From Deltaproteobacteria bacterium (GTDB lineage Bacteria > Desulfobacterota_D > UBA1144 > Nemesobacterales > JAJCZQ01), in contig JAJCZQ010000027.1 in NCBI GenBank assembly GCA_029262335.1, positions 1 to 64,000 on the forward strand: a DNA stretch of 64,000 nucleotides. Direction: 5' to 3'. Shown in pieces: positions 48,613 to 58,340 of the stretch. The notes under the pieces are model-generated. The model saw only the letters and a list, made by a program, of their open reading frames with translations, did no database searches and was not told the DNA's origin. The position numbers were made by a program, and so were the translations under genes. The first letter of the stretch is position 1, and every line of letters begins with the position of its first letter.

Positions 48613-50127
48613 TTAAAATTTAATCGGCAATTTAGAATTCGAAACCAGTTTGCCGGTCAGCATATCTGCAGCAGCTTTTTGACACGGCTCTATAATCTCG
48701 AATGAACTTATAATAATATTATAGTCTAAAAAATCGGCAATTACATAGGGAGAACCAAACGAAACCAGAATTTTATTTCCATAATTTTGATTGCAAATGT
48801 GATTAAGCACCTTATGGTAAAATTTTGTTAACTCTGAATACCTGGTCCAGGCAGAAACAGTTGTAGCCACAACATTAATAGTGTCATAATCATTTTTGGA
48901 GCTAAAATCATAATCTTCTGAAATATAATTTACCGATTCAACTTCAAGTCCGTTAATTTTTATACGGTCTGTAAACGGCTTGCATATATTTTTACCACCC
49001 TTCATGACGTCAAAAATATTAACTTCTACTTTCCCCGAATTTAACGTCCCGCCTTTTACAAGACACACCGATTCCCGTGCAATTCTTGATACAATTTTTT
49101 TTGAATTTTCTCTATCCGGAAAAATATCCGATGTTTGTTTAATTTGTTTTTTTATTTCAAACAGCCTTCCGGCTGATTCATATGCAGCTGAACAAAATGC
49201 TTCGTCAGTTTTAATCCTTTCGGATAAAGAGGCAATAAGCTCTTCGGAATTTACAGGGTCAAGGATGATATCGCATCCGGCCCTGATTGATTTTACTGCT
49301 ATTTCACTTTCCGGCCCCAACTCCCTAAGTGCATCCATTCTGAAAGAATCCGTTATTACAGCTTTTCTGAACCCCAGTTTTTTTCTTAATACTTCTGTTA
49401 TCAGTGTTTTGGAAAATATCGCCGGTACTTCGTTACTGTCCACACCGTCCATGGCTATGTGCCCGGCCATAATAAAATCAATACTTTCATCAACTGCCTT
49501 CTTAAAAGGAACGAGTTCAAGCTCCAGAAGCTCATGGACCGTTTTATTCAGTACAGGCAGCTCGACATGCGAGTCCGCATCTGTTGAACCATGGCCCGGG
49601 AAATGTTTTCCACAGGCAAACACACCTTCATTTTTTACTTTGTTGTAGTACGATGAACCGAGGCGTGATACAAGCCGCTCATCATCTCCAAATGCCCTGA
49701 CATTTACAATAGGGTTTTTGGGGTTTGTATTTATATCAAGCACAGGGGCAAACAAAAGATTAAGTCCGCAGAATTTCATTTCCCCTGCGGTATTAAGCGC
49801 CTGGAGTTCTACAAGTTCTTCGCTGTCTGAAGCGCCCTGGGACATTAAGAATGGAAACCTGGTCCCTCCTTTTACAATTTGGCCAAGCCCCCTTTCAGCA
49901 TCAATCCCGAATAATAGCGGATTTTTGGATTTAGATTGCAGTGCTGTAGTTGTTTCCCTGACCTGGTTTATTTCACCGTTGAAAATTATAAATCCGGTAA
50001 CATGATATTTTTCTACATATCTTAGTGCCTGTTCCAGATAACCTTCCTCATTAAAGTCTATCCTTGGCATTACAAGCTGGCCTGCGATTTCCGGGCCGGC
50101 AAGTCTGTTTATATCAGTATCGCTCAA
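48613..50127 (-). CDS. nagZ: Family 3 glycoside hydrolase, beta-N-acetylhexosaminidase (NagZ-like) with C-terminal extension
   Basis: FGIDAERGLGQIVKGGTRFPFLMS, CGKHFPGHGSTDADSHVELPVL, FIMAGHIAMDGVD, AVITDSFRMDAL. Confidence 0.93.
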   Translation of the reverse strand: MSDTDINRLAGPEIAGQLVMPRIDFNEEGYLEQALRYVEKYHVTGFIIFNGEINQVRETTTALQSKSKNPLLFGIDAERGLGQIVKGGTRFPFLMSQGASDSEELVELQALNTAGEMKFCGLNLLFAPVLDINTNPKNPIVNVRAFGDDERLVSRLGSSYYNKVKNEGVFACGKHFPGHGSTDADSHVELPVLNKTVHELLELELVPFKKAVDESIDFIMAGHIAMDGVDSNEVPAIFSKTLITEVLRKKLGFRKAVITDSFRMDALRELGPESEIAVKSIRAGCDIILDPVNSEELIASLSERIKTDEAFCSAAYESAGRLFEIKKQIKQTSDIFPDRENSKKIVSRIARESVCLVKGGTLNSGKVEVNIFDVMKGGKNICKPFTDRIKINGLEVESVNYISEDYDFSSKNDYDTINVVATTVSAWTRYSELTKFYHKVLNHICNQNYGNKILVSFGSPYVIADFLDYNIIISSFEIIEPCQKAAADMLTGKLVSNSKLPIKF

Positions 50128-50129
50128 GA

Positions 50130-51317
50130 TTATTTAACCAGTCTGTTTTTTCCTATAGAAATTTTACCAAGCGGCGCACCCGAACGCGCCCCTGTGACTT
50201 TTGGAAGATTCGCATAATTCGTAAAAATAGTTTCATTAGCAAGAATGGCAAATGCGATTGCCTCTTTTGAATCCGGGGGGACACTGTATTTATCTGATAT
50301 TGAAAGCGGGATAGGTTTTAGTTTTTCCGCTAGCTTCTCAACCATCACTGAATTAAAAGCGCCGCCGCCGCTTAATATAACTTCGTCTATTTTCCATTTT
50401 GAAAAAATAAAATCTTCGTATGAATTGTAAATTGTATCCACTGTGAACTGTACCAGTGTTGAAATCAGTACATTTAAGTTTATTGATTTATTCTCAACCA
50501 GTTTATAAAGTTTTTCAGCCTCTTCTCTTCCATATCTTTCTCTTCCGGTCGTTTTAGGAGGCTGCACTTTGTAGTAATCATTATTTAAAAGGTGGTACAG
50601 GATTTTGTAATCAACTTCTCCTCCACTGGCAAGTTTCCCGTTATCATCGAAGTTTTCCTTACCGTGTGTATGTATCCTTACTACATCATCTATCAGCATA
50701 TTGCCGGGTCCGGAGTCATAAGCAAAAACATCATCAAGATTTGATGTCACAAGTGTGCTGTTGGCAATACCCCCTATATTTAGTGCTATCCTGACCCTGC
50801 CTGTTTCCCTGAAAAGCAGGTAATCCACATAAGGCACAAGTGGCGCACCTTCTCCCCCAAGCGCCATGTCTCTTGTCCTGAAATCTGATATGGTTGTTAT
50901 ACCCGTTTTCTCGGCAATCACATCGGCCTCGCCAATCTGAAGAGTTGAAGAAAACTCTGAATCTACTGATGGGGGGTTATGGTAAACTGTCTGTCCGTGT
51001 GAACCTACAAGGTCAACATCATCGGGGGTAATGCCTGCTTTTTCTATTATACTTATAGTAGCATCCGAGAACGCTTCCCCTACTACAAAATTAAGGTCGG
51101 ACAGCTTCGTTGCAGATAAATTATTAATTTCCTGAAGTGCAAACCTTATCCTGCTTTCGTATGGATAAGATGCAAATTCCACAAGTTCTATTCTGGTATC
51201 AAATCCACTCCCATTAATTCTTACAAGGGCTGTATCAATACCGTCCATTGATGTGCCCGACATCAGGCCGATGACCAATCTTTTGTCTTTATTTATTATT
51301 GATTCAAGCCATTTCAT
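50130..51317 (-). CDS. anmK: Anhydro-N-acetylmuramic acid kinase
   Basis: IGLMSGTSMDGIDTALVRI, VGSHGQTVYHNPP, LALGGEGAPLVPYVDYLLF, RIALNIGGIANST, FAYDSGPGNMLIDD, LSGGGAFNSVMVEKL. Confidence 0.97.
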   Translation of the reverse strand: MKWLESIINKDKRLVIGLMSGTSMDGIDTALVRINGSGFDTRIELVEFASYPYESRIRFALQEINNLSATKLSDLNFVVGEAFSDATISIIEKAGITPDDVDLVGSHGQTVYHNPPSVDSEFSSTLQIGEADVIAEKTGITTISDFRTRDMALGGEGAPLVPYVDYLLFRETGRVRIALNIGGIANSTLVTSNLDDVFAYDSGPGNMLIDDVVRIHTHGKENFDDNGKLASGGEVDYKILYHLLNNDYYKVQPPKTTGRERYGREEAEKLYKLVENKSINLNVLISTLVQFTVDTIYNSYEDFIFSKWKIDEVILSGGGAFNSVMVEKLAEKLKPIPLSISDKYSVPPDSKEAIAFAILANETIFTNYANLPKVTGARSGAPLGKISIGKNRLVK

Positions 51318-51344
51318 ATTGCTTATCGCGTTAAATATTCTATT

Positions 51345-52241
51345 TTATAAAAGTGCTTTCTTTAGAAAACCATCACTCTCTTCAAGTAACTTTAATGCAT
51401 CGTCTAAATCCATATTCTTTTTGATCATTACAACACTTGCCTTTACATTCCAGTTAGAAATCTCCAGGGTTGCCCGTGCTTTATCAATGTCAATTCCGCA
51501 AAGCTCAATAACAATCCTGATTGCCCGGTCTCTTAGTTTTGATGACTTTGGCTGAACGTCAACCATCAGATTGCCGTATGTTTTACCAAGACGTATCATT
51601 GATGCGGTAGTCAGAATGTTTAACACCATTTTTGTGGCAGTTCCGGCTTTTAGCCTTGTTGATCCAACAATTACTTCCGGCCCTGTAAGTAGTGAAATGG
51701 TAATATCCGGTACTGTATTTATTGCAGGGTTACATGTAATTAGAACTGTTTTGGCCCCCGTCTTTTTTGAATATTCAATAGCCGACTGTACAAATGGCGT
51801 TGAAGAACTTGCAGCAATACCAACTACAATATCAGCAGCATTTAGCCCTCTTTTTTTTAACTCTATTACTGAATCTTCCGTTGAATCTTCGGCACCTTCG
51901 ATTGATCTTGTTATTGCTTCACTGCCGCCGGCAATAATCGCCTGTATCATCTCGGGGTCTGTACCGAATGTCGGGGGACATTCTGCTGCTTCGATGACTC
52001 CGAGCCTTCCGCTTGTCCCGGCACCTGTAAAAAAAAGCCTTCCCCCTCCCTTTAAAGAATCACATATTAAATTTACTGCAAGTGAAATGTTTGCGTTTTG
52101 TGCCGTGATGGCACTGCTGATTAATTTATCTTCCGAAATTATTGTATCTACGATCTGATCGGTTGTTTTTGAATCAATATCAATCGTATTGGGGTTAATT
52201 TTCTCCGTAAGGAGATCACCTGTTTCTCGGATTTTAGGCAT
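51345..52241 (-). CDS. murQ: N-acetylmuramic acid 6-phosphate etherase
   Basis: GGRLFFTGAGTSGRLGVIEAAECPPTFGTDPEMIQAIIAGGSEAITRSIEGAEDS, VVGIAASSSTPFV, VGSTRLKAGTATKMVLNILTTASMIRLGKTYGNLMVDVQPKSSKLRDRA. Confidence 0.98.
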   Translation of the reverse strand: MPKIRETGDLLTEKINPNTIDIDSKTTDQIVDTIISEDKLISSAITAQNANISLAVNLICDSLKGGGRLFFTGAGTSGRLGVIEAAECPPTFGTDPEMIQAIIAGGSEAITRSIEGAEDSTEDSVIELKKRGLNAADIVVGIAASSSTPFVQSAIEYSKKTGAKTVLITCNPAINTVPDITISLLTGPEVIVGSTRLKAGTATKMVLNILTTASMIRLGKTYGNLMVDVQPKSSKLRDRAIRIVIELCGIDIDKARATLEISNWNVKASVVMIKKNMDLDDALKLLEESDGFLKKALL

Positions 52242-52252
52242 ATTACCGGAGC

Positions 52253-52636
52253 TTAAATTTTAAAACATTTTTTCAATGAATTTTTGATCATCTCCCGGTT
52301 CATCTGGTCAATGTTTATATCTATTATTGTCCCGTCCATACCGGGGTCAGCTATATAGACTTTGTCGCTGACAAAACCGGTAATGACAACTTTCCTGTGT
52401 CCTGAGGGATTGTTAATATCATTAAGGTAAATTCCAAGTGGTTCCTTTACCATATCACTGTAAATGGTCTCATTCCTCTGCTGAGCAATTGCGCGGCTTA
52501 AAATATTTTTTAAATTGCTTCCTTCTTCAATCTCAATACTAAAATTTGAACCGCCTGAAAGTTCTGTATTAAGCTCTTCTGCGGCGGGCCTTATAATTTC
52601 TTCAACCTGTTTTTTAAAACTATTTGTATCTGTCAT
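52253..52636 (-). CDS. Hypothetical protein in the murQ cluster
   Basis: 127-aa ORF ending 11 nt upstream of the murQ start, same strand; no family recognised. Confidence 0.65.
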   Translation of the reverse strand: MTDTNSFKKQVEEIIRPAAEELNTELSGGSNFSIEIEEGSNLKNILSRAIAQQRNETIYSDMVKEPLGIYLNDINNPSGHRKVVITGFVSDKVYIADPGMDGTIIDINIDQMNREMIKNSLKKCFKI

Positions 52637-52942
52637 TTCCGGCTCCTGAATTTTTATATTGTTTAAATTTAATATATGAACTACTAGATATTAATTTAAC
52701 AACTATTATACATTAAACATCCGAATTGTATCCAACCTTAAATAAGCTGGAGTGGTAGTATTAAAAATTTTTATAATATTTCCTGTCTTGTATGTGCCCT
52801 AGTTAAAACCTTAATGAAAATATATCCGTATATTAAAATGAAAAAGGGTTGCATTACATAACATTATTCACTAATAAATATAATTAAATGTCGATAGTGG
52901 TATAATAAAAGGAGTTATTAATCTGGAGGAATACTAACGTTC

Positions 52943-53599
52943 ATGCCCATAAAATTAATAAGTAATAACTATTTCAGGCAGACCCTTTTATTAATAATTT
53001 TCGTTTTACCCGCCGTAACCACTTATTCACAATACACAGTACCTGAGCACGACAATTACCCACGTGTGGAAGTCCGTCCCGGAGACCACTGTACCGTGTC
53101 TGGAGAGCTTTTAGGCCCAAATGATGTATGCCTTCTTGTGGATGGCAGAAGAGTGCCACTGAAAAAAGAAGCAGTAAATATCTTTCTTAATAACCAGGAA
53201 AAGTATTTTTCAAAACTACAACCCAAAAGTGCATTGTTCACAGAAAGTATGGGAGTAGCAAAAAACTTATCCATTGGTTGGTTTATTTTTGGAATTTATG
53301 TTCTTATAGGACTGCTTTTTGCCGCTCTTACTTCTCACGCGGCTGTTGGCAAAGGGTTAAAACCTATACCATGGTTTTTTATCGGGCTGTTTTTTAACGC
53401 ATTCGGGTATTTAGCCGTATTAATGAAAAAATCGGAAGCCGTGTCTGCTGTACCCGCTGGTTTTGCAAAAGTGCCGCTTACATCTGCTCCGGCTGTATGC
53501 CCCGGCTGTGGTTATGAAAACCATCCATCGGCAAAAAGTTGTTCAGGCTGCGGTACTGCATTAAACCCGCAGGATAAATCTGAAATCGATTTGATATAA
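52943..53599 (+). CDS. Exported/membrane protein with YHS-like segment, 2 TM and C-terminal zinc ribbon
   Basis: Signal-like N-terminus; CTVSGELLGPNDVCLLVDGRRVPLKKEAVNIFLNNQEKYFSKLQ; CPGCGYENHPSAKSCSGCG. Confidence 0.7.
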   Translation: MPIKLISNNYFRQTLLLIIFVLPAVTTYSQYTVPEHDNYPRVEVRPGDHCTVSGELLGPNDVCLLVDGRRVPLKKEAVNIFLNNQEKYFSKLQPKSALFTESMGVAKNLSIGWFIFGIYVLIGLLFAALTSHAAVGKGLKPIPWFFIGLFFNAFGYLAVLMKKSEAVSAVPAGFAKVPLTSAPAVCPGCGYENHPSAKSCSGCGTALNPQDKSEIDLI

Positions 53600-53616
53600 A
53601 TATTTGAGGACGATAT

Positions 53617-55914
53617 ATGCTCTCTAAGATAAAAAAGAATGTTGAAACAAATGTTGAATCCCTTCTGAGCCTCGGTACAGGCGACAGGCAAAGGCCCCAG
53701 ATTAATAAAAATTTTGAAAGCAATATCAAGGGGCTTTTCATAATTGGTGATCTGGCAGGCGCCCCGGTTATCAAGCTGGCAATGGAACAGGGATTTAATG
53801 TAATTAAGCATATAGCGGCCCTGCCTGATGCAAAATCCGGCAATCCGGATGTACTCGACCTTCTGATAGTTGGAGCCGGTGCTTCAGGGCTTAATGCAGC
53901 TCTTACTGCTAAAGATGAGGGTCTGACCTCTGTTATTCTTGAAAAGGGTAAAGTCGCCAACACAATTGAAAATTTTCCCGAAGGTAAATGGGTATATGCC
54001 GAGCCGGATAAAACACCGCCTAAAGGAAAACTGTGGCTGGATGGTGCTCAAAAAGAAGACCTGATTAAAAGATGGACCGATATAGTTGAAAGTAACAACC
54101 TTGATGTAAGGTTAATGGAACCTCTCGAAGAGATAAATAGAACTGGTGATTTCTTTGAAATAAAAACCCCTAAATCCACTTTAAAAGCCAAAAGGATTAT
54201 CCTTGCAACCGGTATGCGCGGCAACCCCAGAAAACTAGGGGTAGATGGTGAAGATCAGGAAAAGGTCTATCATCAGCTTTACAGTCCCAGGAAATATAAA
54301 AATGAAAATATTATTGTAGTTGGCGGCGGCAACAGCGCAATTGAAGCCGCAATTACCCTTAGTGAACAGAATAAAGTTTATCTTTCATACAGGAAGGGCG
54401 AATTTGCCCGGATATTTAAAGACAACGAAAGACTATTAAATGAACATGTTGCTGCTGGGAATATTGAATTAATTTTAAATTCCCAGATTACCGAATTTGG
54501 ACAGACAGAAGCTGCTATATCAATTGACAAGGGCGGCCATGAGGAATCAAGGTCAATCCCTTATAACCACGCATTCGTTTTAATCGGGGCAGATATTCCG
54601 AGACAGTTCTTAAAATCACTTGGTATAAAACTCGAAAATGAATGGGAAGGAAGTTTCTTTCAGTCCCTCGGCCTGACTTTCATGACACTTATTGGATTAT
54701 GGCTGTTTGGCGGCCACGCGACATTATTTGGCAATGACTTATCTGCCGTTCCTAATTTACTTGGACTTGGAATTGCAGTTATACCACTTGGCTTTTTAAT
54801 CAGTACTGGTATTAAGGGCAACCGGTATTCATGGCTCGGGATTTCCTTTTTGGTCTGGTATACAATTTACGGAGTTAAAGTGGGTAAAGGACAGGAATTC
54901 TGGCCCTTTGAAAACTGGGGTTACGACCTGCTTTCCTTTTCAGAGCGACCGTGGTCTTTCTGGTACACGGTAATGTACACAGGCCTTATGACACTGTTTG
55001 GTATTCAGGCACTAAAGAGATGGGGCCTCGACAGGAAAGATAAATACCAGATTTGGCGCTATATAAGTCTGCTTAGTTTCCAGTGGATATTCTTTTTTAT
55101 TATCCCCGAGTTTCTTTTTCAGTGGGCAATAGAATACCAGTGGGTCGGTCAGCAGCTGGCATCTGATCCGTCATTTGCAGACCAGGGTTGGCGTTCTTAC
55201 GGGTTAGTTTATGCCTGGCCGCTTTTCTTCTATACGTTCTTTTACAACCCGCATCAGATATGGGTAATCTGGGGAATACTGCTCACCTTTGTTGTAATAC
55301 CAATATTTGTGATATTTAACGGCAAAAGATACTGCTCATGGGTGTGCGGTTGCGGCGGGCTTGCAGAAACATTCGGTGACAGGTGGCGGCATCTTGCACC
55401 AAAAGGAAAAAAATCAATCAGCTGGGAATGGATGAATTCTATCGTCCTTATTTTTGCAGCTGTTGTCACGGTAATTTTCTTAACCAAAAACACTATTGAA
55501 ATATTCAGGGACCCTGCTAACTGGTCTATAAACATATATAGAATATTTGTTGATGTCTGGCTGGTTGGGATTTTGCCGGTAACACTGTATCCATTTCTTG
55601 GCGGAAAAGTTTGGTGCCGCTACTGGTGCCCTCTTGCGAAATTAATGCATATTCAGTCCAAGTTTTTTAACAGGATTGGTATAGGAAAATTTAAGATAGA
55701 GGCCAACAATAAATGCATAGGCTGTAACGAATGCTCAAGGAACTGCCAGGTAGGAATTGATGTAATGAGCTATGCCTTAAAACAAAATACCCTGGACAAT
55801 ACAACAAGTTCCTGTATCGGCTGCGGTATTTGTGTAACTGTGTGTCCTATGGATGTGCTTAGTTACGGTAAAAAAGATGAAGGTACTGAAGAAACAAGTG
55901 AAACTTCGGTTTAA
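53617..55914 (+). CDS. Flavin/NAD(P) pyridine nucleotide oxidoreductase fused to NapH/polyferredoxin-like membrane domain
   Basis: LLIVGAGASGLNAALTAKDEG; IIVVGGGNSAIEAAITLSEQ; YCSWVCGCGG; WCRYWCPLAK; CIGCNECSRNCQVGI and CIGCGICVTVCPMDV. Confidence 0.88.
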   Translation: MLSKIKKNVETNVESLLSLGTGDRQRPQINKNFESNIKGLFIIGDLAGAPVIKLAMEQGFNVIKHIAALPDAKSGNPDVLDLLIVGAGASGLNAALTAKDEGLTSVILEKGKVANTIENFPEGKWVYAEPDKTPPKGKLWLDGAQKEDLIKRWTDIVESNNLDVRLMEPLEEINRTGDFFEIKTPKSTLKAKRIILATGMRGNPRKLGVDGEDQEKVYHQLYSPRKYKNENIIVVGGGNSAIEAAITLSEQNKVYLSYRKGEFARIFKDNERLLNEHVAAGNIELILNSQITEFGQTEAAISIDKGGHEESRSIPYNHAFVLIGADIPRQFLKSLGIKLENEWEGSFFQSLGLTFMTLIGLWLFGGHATLFGNDLSAVPNLLGLGIAVIPLGFLISTGIKGNRYSWLGISFLVWYTIYGVKVGKGQEFWPFENWGYDLLSFSERPWSFWYTVMYTGLMTLFGIQALKRWGLDRKDKYQIWRYISLLSFQWIFFFIIPEFLFQWAIEYQWVGQQLASDPSFADQGWRSYGLVYAWPLFFYTFFYNPHQIWVIWGILLTFVVIPIFVIFNGKRYCSWVCGCGGLAETFGDRWRHLAPKGKKSISWEWMNSIVLIFAAVVTVIFLTKNTIEIFRDPANWSINIYRIFVDVWLVGILPVTLYPFLGGKVWCRYWCPLAKLMHIQSKFFNRIGIGKFKIEANNKCIGCNECSRNCQVGIDVMSYALKQNTLDNTTSSCIGCGICVTVCPMDVLSYGKKDEGTEETSETSV

Positions 55915-56546
55915 ACAATCGGAGGGTCATTGTCATTTCTTTTAAATACCAGAAATTTATAACCCGTAAAATTCCATGCGATAACTGCAAAACCTGATAT
56001 TATTGCGCCAATATTGGCCCAGATCCTTGAAGATACAGATTCCACGTGTATTGAATTCACAATAAAACTGGCAAGAACCACATTTATCAGCAAACCGCCA
56101 AGAGCCACACTTGCAAATGTAAGAAACTGCTTTCCGGCTTTAGACATGTCCCTGTTTTCAAAAGACCAGAACTTGTTCCACAGATAACTGTTAACCAGTG
56201 CGAATGAAAACGATACCGCTTTAAAGACCGTAAAATACATTCCCTTGTCCTTATCTGTTAGGTAAATAAGTATGTTAAGTACACCAAAATCTATTGTCAT
56301 GTTGGAAAGCCCTACAAGGGCGTATTTACTAAACTGCCTGACCGTAAGCCAGTTTTTACCTATCTTATGTGCAGTATATAAACCAGCTGTACACATCAGG
56401 GGTATTACAATAAAAATTACAAACTTATTAACAAATAATATTATCTGGCCCGGGAGTTCATTGAGCAAAGAAAACCTGATAACGTAGATAAACGTAGCAA
56501 TTATCCATCCTAATATATAACTAATAATGAAATCTTTCTTTTTCAT
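55911..56546 (-). CDS. GtrA-family membrane protein
   Basis: QFSKYALVGLSNMTIDFGVLNILIYLT...VSFSFALVNSYLWNKFWSFENR...FAVIAWNFTGYKFLVFKR. Confidence 0.9.
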   Translation of the reverse strand: MKKKDFIISYILGWIIATFIYVIRFSLLNELPGQIILFVNKFVIFIVIPLMCTAGLYTAHKIGKNWLTVRQFSKYALVGLSNMTIDFGVLNILIYLTDKDKGMYFTVFKAVSFSFALVNSYLWNKFWSFENRDMSKAGKQFLTFASVALGGLLINVVLASFIVNSIHVESVSSRIWANIGAIISGFAVIAWNFTGYKFLVFKRNDNDPPIV

Positions 56547-56580
56547 AAAAAAAAAGGGAGTCCCGAATTAAGAGACTCCC
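56547..56580 (-). terminator. Intrinsic terminator for the 56608-57399 gene
   Basis: Minus strand gggagtc-tcttaattcgg-gactccc followed by TTTTTTTTT. Confidence 0.8.
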
Positions 56581-56607
56581 GGTTAATACCTTTAATTCTT
56601 AATAGCC

Positions 56608-57399
56608 TTAAAACTCATTTACAACCTGGTACTGGGGATATACAAAACTTCCTTTTGTCCAGATTGCCCATACAGGAGCGTCCTTTTTTGGTTTGATTTT
56701 ATTTAAAGGATGGCCTTTCGGGGCTTTAAACTTTATTTTTACATTCGTTGTATCAACAACACCACCGTTCCACGGAATTGGATATTTAACGACCTGGTTT
56801 TTACTCTCACCACTCATGTCTGCAGGTATTAAACCAAAATAGTTAAGGTGTCCGCCGCCCGGAGGGCTAAGCTCTGATCCCACATCTGCAGTTGATACAA
56901 TCATTGGCTTACCATCAACAGTTAATGTGGCTGTAAGCTTTCCGTCTTTTACTTCGGTAACTGTCATGCCTTCTACTGCTGGAATTCCAACTTTCTTTGT
57001 AAATTCCCTCATTGACGGAGAGCTGTTGAAATAATGGACAAAGTAACGTCCGGGATAAGTAATATCTGAACCCATAACATATGAGTCCTGGCCCTTTAGC
57101 TCCACGGTAAGATAGGTGAGCGTATAGGCACCAAAACCGGATGTCTGGCCGGGATCGGGGACCGTATACATGTTAATAACAACCTGGCCGTCAGGGCTTG
57201 GCTCAAGTCCGGGTGGAAGGAGTTTCTTCAGCTCCTTTGGGTCTGCTTTATAAGCTGCTATAAACATCCATGCATCGGTAACAAGCTGGGGGCCGGGAAG
57301 GCTCTTGTCAGAATCGGCACTAGCCTGATTGTTTAAAAAAGTAAAACTTAATGCAAAAAATAGTAATAAAACAGATGATAACTTAACGAATCTGTTCAT
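56608..57399 (-). CDS. Exported acetoacetate decarboxylase-fold protein
   Basis: Signal peptide VLLLFFALSFTFLNNQASA; LLPPGLEPSPDGQVVINMYTVPDPGQTSGFGAYTLTYLTVELKG pattern. Confidence 0.7.
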   Translation of the reverse strand: MNRFVKLSSVLLLFFALSFTFLNNQASADSDKSLPGPQLVTDAWMFIAAYKADPKELKKLLPPGLEPSPDGQVVINMYTVPDPGQTSGFGAYTLTYLTVELKGQDSYVMGSDITYPGRYFVHYFNSSPSMREFTKKVGIPAVEGMTVTEVKDGKLTATLTVDGKPMIVSTADVGSELSPPGGGHLNYFGLIPADMSGESKNQVVKYPIPWNGGVVDTTNVKIKFKAPKGHPLNKIKPKKDAPVWAIWTKGSFVYPQYQVVNEF

Positions 57400-57467
57400 A
57401 TTTACCTCCTGTATAATATGTTATTTAATATTCTTATATTAAAATTGCTAAAGACTAAGATCAACCA

Positions 57468-58340
57468 CTAATTTACAGCTTTTTCGCTGTCACTCTCAAT
57501 AAGGTACTGTACAGATGACCTGATAAATTTGCTTCTCTGTGCTTCACCTAATACACCCTTTAAACTATCATGCACAGAAGGATCAATCAGCAGTGCACCA
57601 AGTGTGCCTTCACCGCCTTTAAGGCTCTCTGATATGTCTTTAAAATTTGAAGAAGTTGCATTTAAGTTCGCCATTGTGGAGCTGAGGTCCTTTTCAAACT
57701 GCTTGTCATATATTAATGAATGGAGAACACCGTTACCATTTTCTAATGCGGACAGGTTTCTATCAAGATAATCCGAACTTTTTCTTAAAGATTTGAGTGT
57801 AAGGCTTATATTTTCGAGGTTCTCATCATTACCAAATACGGCTGAAACCTTATCCAGGTTTTTTGATATACTTATTATGTTTGTAAGCAGCTCATCCGAA
57901 CGCCCGATAATTTCCTGGAGCTCAGGTGGGGTAAAACTCTCAACGATAATATTGTCAAAATTGGTAAAAGGTGGCTCTTCTCCCCGTACAATCTCAATAT
58001 ATTTGGCTCCGAGCAGTCCCTCTGTCCTTATTGTTGCCTGGGAATCCGGCGTTATACGCTCGATACCCTCTTTATTTACTTTCATTGTTACCTGAATAAG
58101 ATTTTTATTTATACTCTGCGGAAAACTAATTAGCGCCACACTTCCTACCTTAACACCTGATAGCCTCACATAGGCCCCCGGCAAAAGTCCGACGGTATTA
58201 TCAAAATAGGTATTCACCGTATACTCTTTTTCAAATAAACTCTTTTCCCCGCTGATAACAAAAATACCTATAATAAAAATCAGCAGTGTAATAAAAACAA
58301 ACAACCCAACTTTTAAATATAACGGTCTGTAATCTTGCAT
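57468..58340 (-). CDS. MlaD/MCE-family lipid-transport protein
   Basis: N-terminal TM; VNTYFDNTVGLLPGAYVRLSGVKVGSVALISF...VTMKVNKEGIERITPDSQATIRTEGLLGAKYIEIVRG. Confidence 0.92.
   Translation of the reverse strand: MQDYRPLYLKVGLFVFITLLIFIIGIFVISGEKSLFEKEYTVNTYFDNTVGLLPGAYVRLSGVKVGSVALISFPQSINKNLIQVTMKVNKEGIERITPDSQATIRTEGLLGAKYIEIVRGEEPPFTNFDNIIVESFTPPELQEIIGRSDELLTNIISISKNLDKVSAVFGNDENLENISLTLKSLRKSSDYLDRNLSALENGNGVLHSLIYDKQFEKDLSSTMANLNATSSNFKDISESLKGGEGTLGALLIDPSVHDSLKGVLGEAQRSKFIRSSVQYLIESDSEKAVN

Noticed and set aside
48980-49648. 222-aa plus-strand ORF
   Set aside because: Antisense to nagZ, no motif, Ser/Phe-rich shadow translation
51571-52158. 195-aa plus-strand ORF
   Set aside because: Antisense to murQ, shadow translation
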